Assembly: GCF_028551255.1 (NCBI RefSeq)
Contig: NZ_CP117030.1
Location: 310,001 to 374,000, forward strand
Length of the DNA stretch: 64,000 bases
Direction: 5' to 3'
Source: Vibrio tubiashii
GTDB taxonomy: Bacteria > Pseudomonadota > Gammaproteobacteria > Enterobacterales > Vibrionaceae
Below are positions 37,041-45,787 of this stretch, in pieces. Each line of letters begins with the position of its first letter. Position 1 is the stretch's first letter. The translations under genes were made by a program, and so were the position numbers. The notes under the pieces are model-generated. The model was not told where the DNA came from. It searched no databases and saw nothing but the letters and a program-made list of their open reading frames with translations.

Positions 37041-37894
37041 TGGCTAAGAATCTAGCGAAAGATGCAGGAAAAGACGCAATCCGAGAACTTGGCTGGTGGA
37101 AGGCTCATCGCTTTTTGCTGTTGCGTCGTATATGTCAGCTCAGCATTATTGCCTTGTTTATGGCAGGGCCAACCTTAGGTGTACTAAAGGGCAACCTATC
37201 GTCTAGCAATCTGTTTGATGTCATTCCGTTTAGTGATCCATTAATTGTTCTTCAGACACTCGCCGCAGGGCACGTGCCTGAGCTCACCGCATTACTTGGC
37301 TTCGCCATTGTGGTGGTATTTTATGCTGTAGTGAGCCCGCGTGCTTTTTGCGGCTGGGTTTGCCCCCTTAATATCGTTACCGACTTCGCCGCTTGGCTGA
37401 GAAGAAAGCTCAATTTAAAGGCGAGCTACCGCTGGTCATCTAAACTTCGTTACTGGTTGATCCCAGTACTACTTATTGGCAGTGCAATCTCGGGAAGCGT
37501 GCTTTGGGCGTGGATTGATCCGGTTGCCACCCTTCATCGTGGCTTGGTGTTTGGAATGGGGGCCGGATGGATACTGATTGTTATGGTCTTTTTGCTAGAC
37601 TTGTTGCTTGTTGAACACGGCTGGTGTGGTCACTTATGCCCGCTAGGTGCAACCTATGGTGTGATTGGTTCAAAGAGCTTACTTCGTGTTTCAGCAGTGC
37701 GTCGTGAAGACTGCACCAAATGCATGGATTGCTACAATGTTTGCCCAGAGCCAGAGATTTTGCGTCAACCGCTAAAAGAAGGTGACCGACGAGTCATGAG
37801 CCAAGACTGTATGAGCTGCGGACGTTGCATTGATGTGTGTGCAGAGAAGGTCTTCGAGTTCAAAAAACGTATTTCGGTTGAGCAAGTCGATTAA
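37040..37894 (+). CDS. napH: Membrane quinol dehydrogenase NapH
   Basis: 284 residues with four membrane helices. The CxxxCP signatures of NapH/NosR-type proteins are present (FCGWVCPLN and WCGHLCPLG), and two [4Fe-4S] ferredoxin motifs lie on the C-terminal cytoplasmic side (CTKCMDCYNVCP and CMSCGRCIDVC). The protein oxidises quinol and passes electrons to NapG. It is cotranslated with napG. Full length. Confidence 0.93.
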   Translation: MAKNLAKDAGKDAIRELGWWKAHRFLLLRRICQLSIIALFMAGPTLGVLKGNLSSSNLFDVIPFSDPLIVLQTLAAGHVPELTALLGFAIVVVFYAVVSPRAFCGWVCPLNIVTDFAAWLRRKLNLKASYRWSSKLRYWLIPVLLIGSAISGSVLWAWIDPVATLHRGLVFGMGAGWILIVMVFLLDLLLVEHGWCGHLCPLGATYGVIGSKSLLRVSAVRREDCTKCMDCYNVCPEPEILRQPLKEGDRRVMSQDCMSCGRCIDVCAEKVFEFKKRISVEQVD

Positions 37895-37907
37895 TAGCAT
37901 TCGAGAC

Positions 37908-37956
37908 AAAGAGATGAACAAGCTTATGTGTGCGGTTGATAATCTCTTTATTTTTT
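37908..37956 (+). terminator. Possible intrinsic terminator after napH
   Basis: AAAGAGAT pairs with ATCTCTTT across a 26-base loop and is followed by A and six Ts. The long loop lowers confidence, but the U-tract placement and position after the operon fit a terminator. Confidence 0.5.
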
Positions 37957-37961
37957 AGCGC

Positions 37962-37991
37962 TTGAAGTTTGAACAAAGATTACCCTATACT
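37962..37991 (+). promoter_or_regulatory. Sigma-70-like promoter for the ABC-F leader
   Basis: TTGAAG and TATACT are separated by 18 bases, giving a predicted transcript start near 37998 and a leader of about 210 bases before the ABC-F gene. Position and the structured leader downstream support it. Confidence 0.6.
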
Positions 37992-38024
37992 CCCGCCATC
38001 ACTTCTTTAGGAGATTACGCCAAT

Positions 38025-38036
38025 ATGAATAACTAA
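38025..38036 (+). CDS. Putative three-residue leader peptide (MNN)
   Basis: ATG-AAT-AAC-TAA follows a strong TAGGAG ribosome-binding site with 11 bases between. It begins about 27 bases after the predicted transcript start and its stop is inside the 5' arm of the leader stem. Very short leader peptides precede several antibiotic-resistance ABC-F genes, where drug-stalled ribosomes unmask the gene. Here no experiment supports translation; the ribosome-binding site and placement are the evidence. Confidence 0.5.
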   Translation: MNN

Positions 38037-38114
38037 CACCTGTTATCCAGTTTTACATCGTTATTAGGATTCCACAGGGTTAGTCGGCGTAGCTCCGTCT
38101 GTGCTCAATCGAGC

Positions 38115-38195
38115 ATGACTTCTCTTATACAAGATTGTTTTTTATCGCATTTGTTTGCGATCTGTTTGCTACGTGCAATGCCTAATCCTGTCTAA
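38115..38195 (+). CDS. Possible 26-codon upstream ORF ending at the ABC-F ribosome-binding site
   Basis: An ATG frame of 26 codons (beginning MTSLIQDCFL) stops at TAA exactly where AGGAGG of the next gene begins, so a ribosome finishing it would sit on that site. It has no good ribosome-binding site of its own (only GAG 2 bases before ATG). It may be chance, or be translated by reinitiation. Confidence 0.25.
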   Translation: MTSLIQDCFLSHLFAICLLRAMPNPV

Positions 38196-38208
38196 CAGGA
38201 GGCAATTT

Positions 38209-39792
38209 ATGCCAGTTATACAAGCCAATAAAATCAGTTACCACTTCGACAATGGCGAGGTGCTTTTCAGTGATATCTCTTGTTCGTTAACGCAATCTAA
38301 AGTCGGGTTAGTCGGACGTAACGGGGTGGGGAAATCGATTCTCGCCTCTATTCTAACCAAGGCTCTTTCTCCCACTCAGGGTGAAGTCGCTTTAAATGCG
38401 AGCGTGAAAACCTACACTCAATTACCTTCAAAGCTACTGGATGGCAATATCTCGGTTGCGCAGTACCTTGGGATCGAGAGTGTTCTTCGCGCTTTGGCGA
38501 AAATTGAGCAAGGGGATTGCGACGAACAGTTGTTCGAAATTGTCGGAGAGCAATGGTCTTTGAAACAAGAGCTCGAATCCCAGCTTGGTGAGATGCAGTT
38601 ACCGCGAAACACGGACTTTCTCTGTTCAGAGCTAAGTGGTGGGCAACTCGCACGCTTGCAGTTGTGGCAACTGTTTCAATCTGAAGCGCAGCTGCTAGTG
38701 CTAGACGAACCATCCAACCATTTAGACAAACAAGGTCGCGAGTGGCTTCGCGAGCAAATGAATGCCTTCACAGGTCATATATTGCTTATAAGCCATGATC
38801 GCTTTTTATTGCGAGAAATGGAGCAAATTTGGGAGCTTTCAACCTTGGGGTTAGCCCAATATGGCGGTAACTATGATGACTATAGAAATCAAAAAGAGCT
38901 AGAAGTAACGGCGGTTGAACGTCAACTAGACAGTGTCCACAAGGAGCAAAAAAGGCTTGAGCGACAAGCACAGAAGAACAAAGAGAAAGCCGAGCAAAGA
39001 CAAGCAAAAGGAATGAAAGCGCGTAGAAGTGGCAGCCAACCTAAAATCTTGCTTGATGGTATGAAAGACAGTGCTGAGCGAACCATGTCCAACAAGCTGA
39101 AAAACGAAAACAGTCGTCGAGAGCTGCTTGATAAGAAAGAGCACGCTTTGAACAAGAGGAGTGAGCAGTTAAAAGCGCAAAAGTTCTATATGGGTGAGAG
39201 TCATGGAGGCCGAAAAGGACAGCTAGTTTCGATAGTCAATGGTGTCTTACCTTATGGCTGCCAGGAGCCTATTCATTTGCAGCTAACGGGAACTAGCAAG
39301 CTTTGGTTGCATGGTGGTAATGGGTCAGGCAAGTCTACCTTACTTAATATCTTGCGGGGTAAAAGTACTTTGCTCAGTGGTGACTGTTACCTCAATACGC
39401 CGTTATTTTACTTAGACCAACACTTTGGCTTGTTAGATAACACCAAAACTTTGTTAGATACGGTGATGGAGATGTGCCGTGGACTAGTGGAAGCAGAGGC
39501 TCGAACTTTGTTAGCTGGTATCGGTTTTCGGCGTGATTCGGTTTTCCGCGCAGTCAAGCAGCTAAGTGGTGGTGAGAAAATGAAGTTATCAATGCTGGTG
39601 GTCAGCCATCAGCCAACGCAGCCGGTACTTCTGTTGGATGAGCCAGATAACCACCTCGATCTGGAGTCTAAGCAGTTACTCGCCCAGACGTTAAATCAGT
39701 ACAGTGGAGCATTTGTCTTGGTCAGTCATGATGAGGACTTTGTACAGGAAAGCGGGGTAAATGAAACTTACAGCCTGAGTAACGAGTTTTAA
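38209..39792 (+). CDS. ABC-F ATPase, candidate ribosome-protection factor
   Basis: 527 residues from the ATG at 38209, preceded by ACAGGAGG. Two nucleotide-binding domains: Walker A GRNGVGKS and GGNGSGKST, signatures LSGGQ and LSGGE, Walker B LLVLDEPSNHLD and LLLDEPDNHLD. They are joined by a long, highly charged interdomain linker (about 225-320) rich in Lys and Arg. There are no membrane segments, which is diagnostic of ABC-F. Such proteins bind the ribosomal E-site and act in translation quality or drug displacement. Linker composition and the attenuator-like leader favour an antibiotic-resistance type over housekeeping Uup/EttA, but subtype is not resolved. Confidence 0.88.
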   Translation: MPVIQANKISYHFDNGEVLFSDISCSLTQSKVGLVGRNGVGKSILASILTKALSPTQGEVALNASVKTYTQLPSKLLDGNISVAQYLGIESVLRALAKIEQGDCDEQLFEIVGEQWSLKQELESQLGEMQLPRNTDFLCSELSGGQLARLQLWQLFQSEAQLLVLDEPSNHLDKQGREWLREQMNAFTGHILLISHDRFLLREMEQIWELSTLGLAQYGGNYDDYRNQKELEVTAVERQLDSVHKEQKRLERQAQKNKEKAEQRQAKGMKARRSGSQPKILLDGMKDSAERTMSNKLKNENSRRELLDKKEHALNKRSEQLKAQKFYMGESHGGRKGQLVSIVNGVLPYGCQEPIHLQLTGTSKLWLHGGNGSGKSTLLNILRGKSTLLSGDCYLNTPLFYLDQHFGLLDNTKTLLDTVMEMCRGLVEAEARTLLAGIGFRRDSVFRAVKQLSGGEKMKLSMLVVSHQPTQPVLLLDEPDNHLDLESKQLLAQTLNQYSGAFVLVSHDEDFVQESGVNETYSLSNEF

Positions 39793-39813
39793 TCGGCTAA
39801 AGGCTTAAGTTCG

Positions 39814-42285
39814 CTACTTTAGCTCTTTAGCAACAACCTTGTTGCGGCCGCTCTCTTTGGCATCATAGAGAGCGGCATCAGCGGTTTCATAAAGTTGTTC
39901 CATCGTGTACTTAGGTTTGTTGGTCGTCACTATTCCAAACGAAGCCGTAATAACATCAGAAGCGCGGCTGAACTGGTGCTCTAACTGTAACGATTCAATC
40001 TCCAGTCTGATTAGGTTGACGAACGATATGGCTTCTTCTGGAGAACGCCCTGTAAACAGCACGCCAAATTCCTCTCCGCCCAGACGGAAGCAGTAATCAG
40101 AACTCTGCTGACACTGTTTTTTCAGGGCATTAGCAAACTCGACGAGCTGTTTGTCACCGTTAAGATGTCCGTAATGGTCGTTGTATTGCTTGAAGTCATC
40201 GACATCAATAATTACAAAACTTAGCCAGTCTTGGATGCTCTGCGCTCGTAGGATTTCTGTAGGGAGCTTTTTATTATAGTAACGGCGGTTAAATAGACCT
40301 GTTAAAGGGTCAGTAATCGATAGCTGCTCGATTTTGTTTTTTTCATGTAACAGCTGCTGTTCTATCTGCTTTCTCTCGGTAATTTCGCTATTGAGTTTGT
40401 CATTTAACTTGGAGAGTTTACTCGTCCAGTAACTTAATAAAATCAACACCGACAACGACACAAGAGCGATTTTCCACACGAGACTATAATCCACTCCGTG
40501 TTCGTATCTAACCGTTACCCATCGGGAGTAGATGGTTTGTTTCTCTTCTTCAGAGAGGGCGTCCAAAGACTTCTGCAAGATGCTGTTGAGGATTGGCCAG
40601 TCACTTCGCACTGCCATTCTAAGATCAATTCGATACGGTGTGAGCCCTGAGACTTTAAGGTTGCTATATCCTTCGCGTGTCATAACATAGTTGGCGGTTG
40701 CAATATTACCTACGTATGCATCTACTTTGCCTGATGCGACGGATTGCAAAGCATCTGACACGTGTTCAGCGGCATACAGTTTGATTTGTGGGTGATTGTC
40801 TCGAAGTAGCTCGTATGAACTATACCCTTCTACCGCTGCAACCTGCATACCATTGAGAGCCTCAATATCGCGCACATAAGGAATGTCTTGATTGGTGATA
40901 ATCATGAGTGGAAAACTGAGGTATGGGCGAGTGAAGTCCAGATATTGCTCACGATCCTGCGTGACAGGAAGAGCAGGGTAAATGTCTAGTGCTCGCTGTT
41001 TTGAAGCTTCAACAACCTCAGACCAACTCATATTGGTACTAGGAACAAGCTCTATCCCTAAGCGCTGAGCGATCAGCTTAATGTAGTCAGCAGCAATGCC
41101 CTGATACTCTCCACTACCGTCGACATACTCAAACGGCGGCCAATCTATATCAATTGCTAACCTTAGTTCGTTATGATCTCTTAACCATTCTACCTCATCA
41201 TCGGTCAACTTGAGTGCTTTGGTGTTTTGATAATAACCATCAAGTAGGAATTTGATGCTGAAGTTATATAGTTTATCGCTCTCATGTTGTTTAGAGAGCG
41301 CCTGAAAATCAATACGTTGCCAATTGTCGTCAATAAAGCTTTGAAACATGGCTACATTGGCATGATTGATGGAATAGAATGGGGAGCGAAACTGGGTGGA
41401 TTCAGCAATAAAATCGTGACCATCAAGATAGTCGTTCAACAAGATCATGCTCCACGCCGCTTCGGTAAAGTGACCACCAACCGAGATATAGGGCTCTCCC
41501 TCTTCAATTACTCTAAGTGCTACCGGTAGCCAATCCACTCCTCCGATATAGATGGAATTTAGCGGTAACTCTAGCTCTCGCATGGCATCTCTGGCACCTA
41601 ATGCGATAGTGTCAGAGGCGGCCCATACCATGTTGATCTCAGGATGACGTTGGTAAAAATGCTTAAATTGGCGTTTCGCTTCTTCACGCCCCCAACTCAT
41701 ATTGGAGTCACTTTCTGCAACAACAGTTACGCTCGGGTTGTGCCGTATTAATTGATAAAGCCCTTGGTTTCTCTCGATTGCCGATAACTCCTTGAGATTA
41801 CCATTGAGCACCAGCATTTTTACTTTGTTGATCTGACCATTGGCTTTTAGCAGCAGTTGCTCGGCCAAAACGGAACCTGCTTTGATATCGTTAGGAGTAA
41901 TTTCTCCAATCCAGTAACGATATTTGGTTCGAGGGAGAAAATCGCGGGAGTTAAACCCTGTGTTGAAAAGAATACTCGGTATTTTGCACTTCTCAGTAAT
42001 GGTAAGCAGCTTTTCACCTATCTGTTCGTAGTTCATGAACAGAACACCATCTACGCCTTTCTCGCATGCTTGGGAGACTTGCTTCAACATAGTCTCGGGT
42101 TGGTTCTCTGCATCATAGACATGTAAGGTAACGCCAAGGTCATTAGCAGCCGCTTGGGCAAATCTTATCTGCGATTGCCAAGAAGCACTCTCTGTTCGCG
42201 GAACAAACAGCGCGATCTCTGCACTCATAACTTGAATGGGTAACAATAAGAAAAACAACAGTATTGCGCGAACTTTCATTAGCAC
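39814..42285 (-). CDS. Diguanylate cyclase with two periplasmic receptor domains (PBP-I, SBP_bac_3, GGDEF)
   Basis: 823 residues. A signal sequence (cleavage near MSA-E, residue 22) is followed by a LacI/RbsB-type sugar-binding fold (about 23-330), with VWAASDTIALGARDAM and YIGGVDW, then an amino-acid-type SBP_bac_3 domain (about 373-592), with DWPPFEYVDGSGEYQGI. A membrane helix at 601-620 leads to a coiled linker and a GGDEF domain with GGEEF at 736-740. The RxxD inhibitory site is absent (QSSD). The protein should be membrane-anchored and convert ligand binding to c-di-GMP synthesis. It is a single-gene unit. Confidence 0.88.
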   Translation of the reverse strand: MLMKVRAILLFFLLLPIQVMSAEIALFVPRTESASWQSQIRFAQAAANDLGVTLHVYDAENQPETMLKQVSQACEKGVDGVLFMNYEQIGEKLLTITEKCKIPSILFNTGFNSRDFLPRTKYRYWIGEITPNDIKAGSVLAEQLLLKANGQINKVKMLVLNGNLKELSAIERNQGLYQLIRHNPSVTVVAESDSNMSWGREEAKRQFKHFYQRHPEINMVWAASDTIALGARDAMRELELPLNSIYIGGVDWLPVALRVIEEGEPYISVGGHFTEAAWSMILLNDYLDGHDFIAESTQFRSPFYSINHANVAMFQSFIDDNWQRIDFQALSKQHESDKLYNFSIKFLLDGYYQNTKALKLTDDEVEWLRDHNELRLAIDIDWPPFEYVDGSGEYQGIAADYIKLIAQRLGIELVPSTNMSWSEVVEASKQRALDIYPALPVTQDREQYLDFTRPYLSFPLMIITNQDIPYVRDIEALNGMQVAAVEGYSSYELLRDNHPQIKLYAAEHVSDALQSVASGKVDAYVGNIATANYVMTREGYSNLKVSGLTPYRIDLRMAVRSDWPILNSILQKSLDALSEEEKQTIYSRWVTVRYEHGVDYSLVWKIALVSLSVLILLSYWTSKLSKLNDKLNSEITERKQIEQQLLHEKNKIEQLSITDPLTGLFNRRYYNKKLPTEILRAQSIQDWLSFVIIDVDDFKQYNDHYGHLNGDKQLVEFANALKKQCQQSSDYCFRLGGEEFGVLFTGRSPEEAISFVNLIRLEIESLQLEHQFSRASDVITASFGIVTTNKPKYTMEQLYETADAALYDAKESGRNKVVAKELK

Positions 42286-42412
42286 CGTTCAAGAGATGGG
42301 TTTTCTCTAGTATAGCAGTCGCGTTATTTGTTAATAGAACGTATTATATGGAACCAGTATTCTGAGGTATAACTTATTGTTATAAATAGTTAAATTTCAT
42401 GCGTGGGGGTAG

Positions 42413-44680
42413 ATGAAGTTGAGTCAGGTCAGCGACAAAGAAATCATTAAATGGATTAGGGCACACAGTTTTTCTAAATTAACCTTTCTCGAACAGTGCT
42501 GGCAGACATCTGAAAATAGTCTTTATCTTGGCTTCTATTATTTTGTTCAGCAACTGAAGCAAAACAATGTCGATGAAATTTTGGATTGCGTCGTCACGCG
42601 TTGTGGTGACTTGGCTAGTGCTTATTGCTATTTGGGTGATGTGGCGAGACAGATTTATGACCACTTTGATGAAGAGCATATTGCGGCAGGTTTTTATCGC
42701 AAAGCCATCGAGTTCGATTCTAGTCACTCGGCAGCGTACTGGGGTTTGTCAACCAAGCTGAGAGATATTGCAGCGGGGATGACTTCGGTGCGCCTTGATT
42801 ACCAGCAGGCCTATTACGACCAACTGAAAGATAAGCTATTTGCTTGGCGCTTCCAATATGACGATTTTTCGAACCTAAGCCACGATGATTTGCGGCTGCT
42901 TAAAGAGATTATCTTGAGTGGCAAGGTTGAGTGTACACAAGAACTGTTGGTGCCGATTTATTTTTCTCTTGGTGAATATGAATCGGGAGTCGAGCTTATC
43001 TCTGCTATCGACACGGTTAGCCTCAAGGCGATTGAGCCCTATTTTAAGCGCGGGTTTATTGATCAGCACACCGTAGCCGCAAAGATTTACGATTGGCAGC
43101 TGAAGGAGTTTTTCACTGACAATCATGCGCTAATATATCAACGCTATCTCGAAGAATTTAAGCAGGACAATACGCGGACAACGACAAGTGCTTTGATTAG
43201 CATGGCGTTTCGGGCTCGGGAATATCAAGACGTGATCAATCACTTTGAGCAAGGAATACAGGATGATGTTTTCTTAAAGCATGATAAAGATTCTCGTCTG
43301 TATTACTTATTGGCGCAGCTTCAAATGGGACAAGCAGCGGATCACGCTTCGCTGACGTATGTTAATGAGCGATTAGACTCCTTAAGAGATGACAGCAAAA
43401 ATTTGTTCAGTATGCTGCGCTTAAAGCAGCACATGCTTGATTTAGAGCGCCACCTTTCAAGAGGTAAGCCACCAAGCCACAATATTCGTTTTGATGCCAC
43501 TTACCAAGCAGCAGGAAAAATCCTCGATAATTCGGAGCTATTCGATCATTTTCTGTTTGAGTCATTCGAGTCAGAGCTCAAACAGATTAAACAGCGCTGG
43601 GATAGCGCCCACTGCCGAGCAGAGTTCGAGCAGCAAAAGCAAAATTTGGCTGAGAATCAAATGGAGTTGGATGACTTTCCTCAACTCTGGGGTTTGGCTA
43701 TTGAATGTCAGGAATATGATTACGCGATCGACAGTGTTGCAACCTATCATCGCAGTCATCAACCGGATATGACTTCATACAATATCTTGGGGGTGTGTTA
43801 TGACTTCAAAGGTGAATTTGACACCGCGTTTGAGTACTACCAACAGGCGTTAAAGCTAAAGCAGCAGTGCCAACAGCGTAGTTACATCATCATTAGTAAT
43901 TACGTTAATTGTGTGCAGCGCTTGCCAAATGTGCCGCTAGATCAAGAAGAGTTTAGCCACTTACGAAATCAATTTAACGCAGACTTAATCAGTGACTTTA
44001 AGTGGCGGACATTCACTGCCAAAAATAGCCGCAGCTTATACAAATACTCTCCGTTTAACATCAATACCATCGACTCTTTGACTAACCAGTATTTCTATTT
44101 GGCGGGTAAAGAGCAGCTCAATGATCCGATCGAGTTTCCCGATTTAGAAGGAATCGGGCCAGATAAATTGGTCGATGAGAACTATCGAATATGTTCTTTA
44201 TCCAATAACAACAACTCGATGCTGATGTGGTCGCACTATGCGCAAGAGCACCGAGGCATTATGGTTGAGTACTGGTTTGGTGGCGAACTTCCTGAAGGGT
44301 TGGGAATCGACAAGGTCAGGTACAGTGATGATGTTCAAAGAAACCGCCAGAAAGAGTATTACACCTTCAATCAGTATGTGCTGACCAAGAATAAAGAGTG
44401 GGCTTACGAAGATGAAGTCAGGCTGTTTTCTAATTTGTCCAACAAATTTAGCTATGACTGCTATCAATACCCCAATCCAGACTACAGTAAAATTCATGCT
44501 CGGGTGGCGAGTATTACGCTTGGCTACAAGTTCCCTGCCGATAAAAGAGACCTTATTGTTCACCTGATTGCGTCAATTAATAGTAAGAGAAGCCCCCATG
44601 AACCGAAAGTGGTGCTAAAAGAGGCTTATATTGTTGAAGATAACAACTTCTCATTGAAGTATCGAGATTTGGATATCTAA
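42413..44680 (+). CDS. TPR-like protein with C-terminal DUF2971 domain
   Basis: 755 residues, predicted cytoplasmic. The first 550 residues are helical and TPR/Sel1-like (CYLGDVARQIYDHF, SYNILGVCYDFKGEFDTAF). The last 200 match DUF2971: a YKYSPF start, LNDPIEF, then ICSLSNNNNSMLMWSHYAQEHRG and KNKEWAYEDEVRLF. DUF2971 is of unknown function to me, and the strict conservation of NDP, SLS, MWSHY and EW-EVR suggests an enzymatic site. A GGGGG ribosome-binding site precedes the ATG. The gene stands alone with its own promoter region. Large TPR fusions of this domain could act in stress or defence, which is speculation. Confidence 0.75.
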   Translation: MKLSQVSDKEIIKWIRAHSFSKLTFLEQCWQTSENSLYLGFYYFVQQLKQNNVDEILDCVVTRCGDLASAYCYLGDVARQIYDHFDEEHIAAGFYRKAIEFDSSHSAAYWGLSTKLRDIAAGMTSVRLDYQQAYYDQLKDKLFAWRFQYDDFSNLSHDDLRLLKEIILSGKVECTQELLVPIYFSLGEYESGVELISAIDTVSLKAIEPYFKRGFIDQHTVAAKIYDWQLKEFFTDNHALIYQRYLEEFKQDNTRTTTSALISMAFRAREYQDVINHFEQGIQDDVFLKHDKDSRLYYLLAQLQMGQAADHASLTYVNERLDSLRDDSKNLFSMLRLKQHMLDLERHLSRGKPPSHNIRFDATYQAAGKILDNSELFDHFLFESFESELKQIKQRWDSAHCRAEFEQQKQNLAENQMELDDFPQLWGLAIECQEYDYAIDSVATYHRSHQPDMTSYNILGVCYDFKGEFDTAFEYYQQALKLKQQCQQRSYIIISNYVNCVQRLPNVPLDQEEFSHLRNQFNADLISDFKWRTFTAKNSRSLYKYSPFNINTIDSLTNQYFYLAGKEQLNDPIEFPDLEGIGPDKLVDENYRICSLSNNNNSMLMWSHYAQEHRGIMVEYWFGGELPEGLGIDKVRYSDDVQRNRQKEYYTFNQYVLTKNKEWAYEDEVRLFSNLSNKFSYDCYQYPNPDYSKIHARVASITLGYKFPADKRDLIVHLIASINSKRSPHEPKVVLKEAYIVEDNNFSLKYRDLDI

Positions 44681-44696
44681 AGCAGTAGCACTTATT

Positions 44697-45647
44697 TCAA
44701 AGCACAAACTGAACTGTCACAGCGACAAAGGCATGGTCACTGGCTTGCTTGTCTTTTTCAAAGCTTGGGTTGATCAAGTGGGCATCCAGTGTCTGGTAAC
44801 CTGTGACGTCAGCCATCGAATACTGGGAGTCTGGTTGAAACTCCTGTGACAGCAGAATGTAGTCGAGCACATTCCCTTTGGCAAAATGATAGTGAGTGGG
44901 CGGTCGCTCACTATCAATTGCCGATGTAGATTGGAGCTGCCAGCTATCTCTTAGTCTGAGTTGTTTATCATCTTCATTGACTTGCTGAGTCAGTAAACCA
45001 GTAATATTGCTGCTTATCGCTTGGTTCATATCTCCCATCAGCACCGTTGGGATTGGATGGTTATTATATTGCTGTTCCATAAACAGTCGTAGCATAACGG
45101 CTTCCCATCCCCTTTGCTGGCTGGATAACCACTGACCAACAAGGGAGTGAACATTCTCAGCGTCAAGGCTGTCTGTTGGCCGTTGTGACTTAAGGTGACA
45201 GACATAAACGGCTACCTCGCCGATATCTGGTACATCAACCGTGGCATAAATTGGTTTGCGGCTAAAGTCGGGAGCCTTAACCTGATAGCTCTCTTCAATC
45301 GAAGTTAGCGGAGTGACGGCACTGACGCTGACAATTGGGTATCGTGATGCAATGGCGACAACGGGTTGAGAGCAAATATAGTCCTGCTCTAGATGAGGTT
45401 CATCGACGACAGCAAAATGAGGGTAGCCCAGCTCTTCAAATAAGATTCGCGCGGTGTCGATACTAAACACCTCTTGAACACCAACAATGTCGGCATCTAA
45501 GGATGTTAGTTTTTCTTGTGTCCAGCGACACTTCTCTTGCCAAGCTTCGCCATCATAGATGTTTTCAAAGTCGTAAAACGCTTGTGGGGGTTCTACAAAG
45601 TTGAATAGATTAGCGGTAGCGAAAGTGAGTGTTTTATTGGTCAGCAA
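44697..45647 (-). CDS. Endonuclease/exonuclease/phosphatase-fold enzyme
   Basis: 316 residues. EEP superfamily motifs occur in order: ANLFN, DIVGVQEV (metal Glu), HLKS, GDMN, DYILLS and SDHAFV (catalytic Asp-His). No signal peptide is seen. The fold includes DNA repair nucleases, sphingomyelinases and phosphatases. Without more detail the substrate is open. It converges on the TPR-DUF2971 gene and has no obvious operon partner. Confidence 0.88.
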   Translation of the reverse strand: MLTNKTLTFATANLFNFVEPPQAFYDFENIYDGEAWQEKCRWTQEKLTSLDADIVGVQEVFSIDTARILFEELGYPHFAVVDEPHLEQDYICSQPVVAIASRYPIVSVSAVTPLTSIEESYQVKAPDFSRKPIYATVDVPDIGEVAVYVCHLKSQRPTDSLDAENVHSLVGQWLSSQQRGWEAVMLRLFMEQQYNNHPIPTVLMGDMNQAISSNITGLLTQQVNEDDKQLRLRDSWQLQSTSAIDSERPPTHYHFAKGNVLDYILLSQEFQPDSQYSMADVTGYQTLDAHLINPSFEKDKQASDHAFVAVTVQFVL

Positions 45648-45735
45648 TGCAATGACTCTACAGACTCTAAAAGTTTAGTGTAATCAAATTATACCTAACT
45701 TGCTTTAGTTGAATGATGCCGATTGTTAAAACTGA

Positions 45736-45766
45736 ACAAAGGCAGTACCTACAGGACTGCCTTTGT
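45736..45766 (-). terminator. Terminator for the DUF4345/SDR unit
   Basis: ACAAAGGCAGT and ACTGCCTTTGT form a perfect 11-bp stem with a 9-base loop just after the DUF4345 stop on the minus strand. The trailing minus-strand sequence TTCAGTTTTAAC is only moderately T-rich. Confidence 0.65.
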
Positions 45767-45787
45767 TGTCAGGGTTATGCGTTAGCC

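Larger units (their letters stand above)
38016..38202 (+). promoter_or_regulatory. Structured attenuation-like leader of the ABC-F gene
   Basis: Several pairings are visible. TACGCC (38016-38021) pairs with GGCGTA (38086-38091). CTAAC-A-CCTG (38033-38042) pairs with CAGGGTTAG (38075-38083), with one bulge. CCTGTTA (38039-38045) is complementary to TAACAGG (38193-38199), which overlaps the AGGAGG ribosome-binding site of the ABC-F gene. CCTGT (38187-38191) also forms a local hairpin with ACAGG. The CCTG strand and the ribosome-binding site thus have alternative partners, and the stop of a three-codon ORF lies in the first stem. This is the layout of translational attenuation. Confidence 0.55.

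Noticed and set aside
38144..38161. ATCGCA/TGCGAT hairpin as a terminator
   Set aside because: The stem is only 6 bp and neither strand has a following T-tract.
38155..38208. Longer start for the ABC-F gene
   Set aside because: The ATG at 38209 has AGGAGG at ideal distance and the extra 18 residues run through the structured leader.
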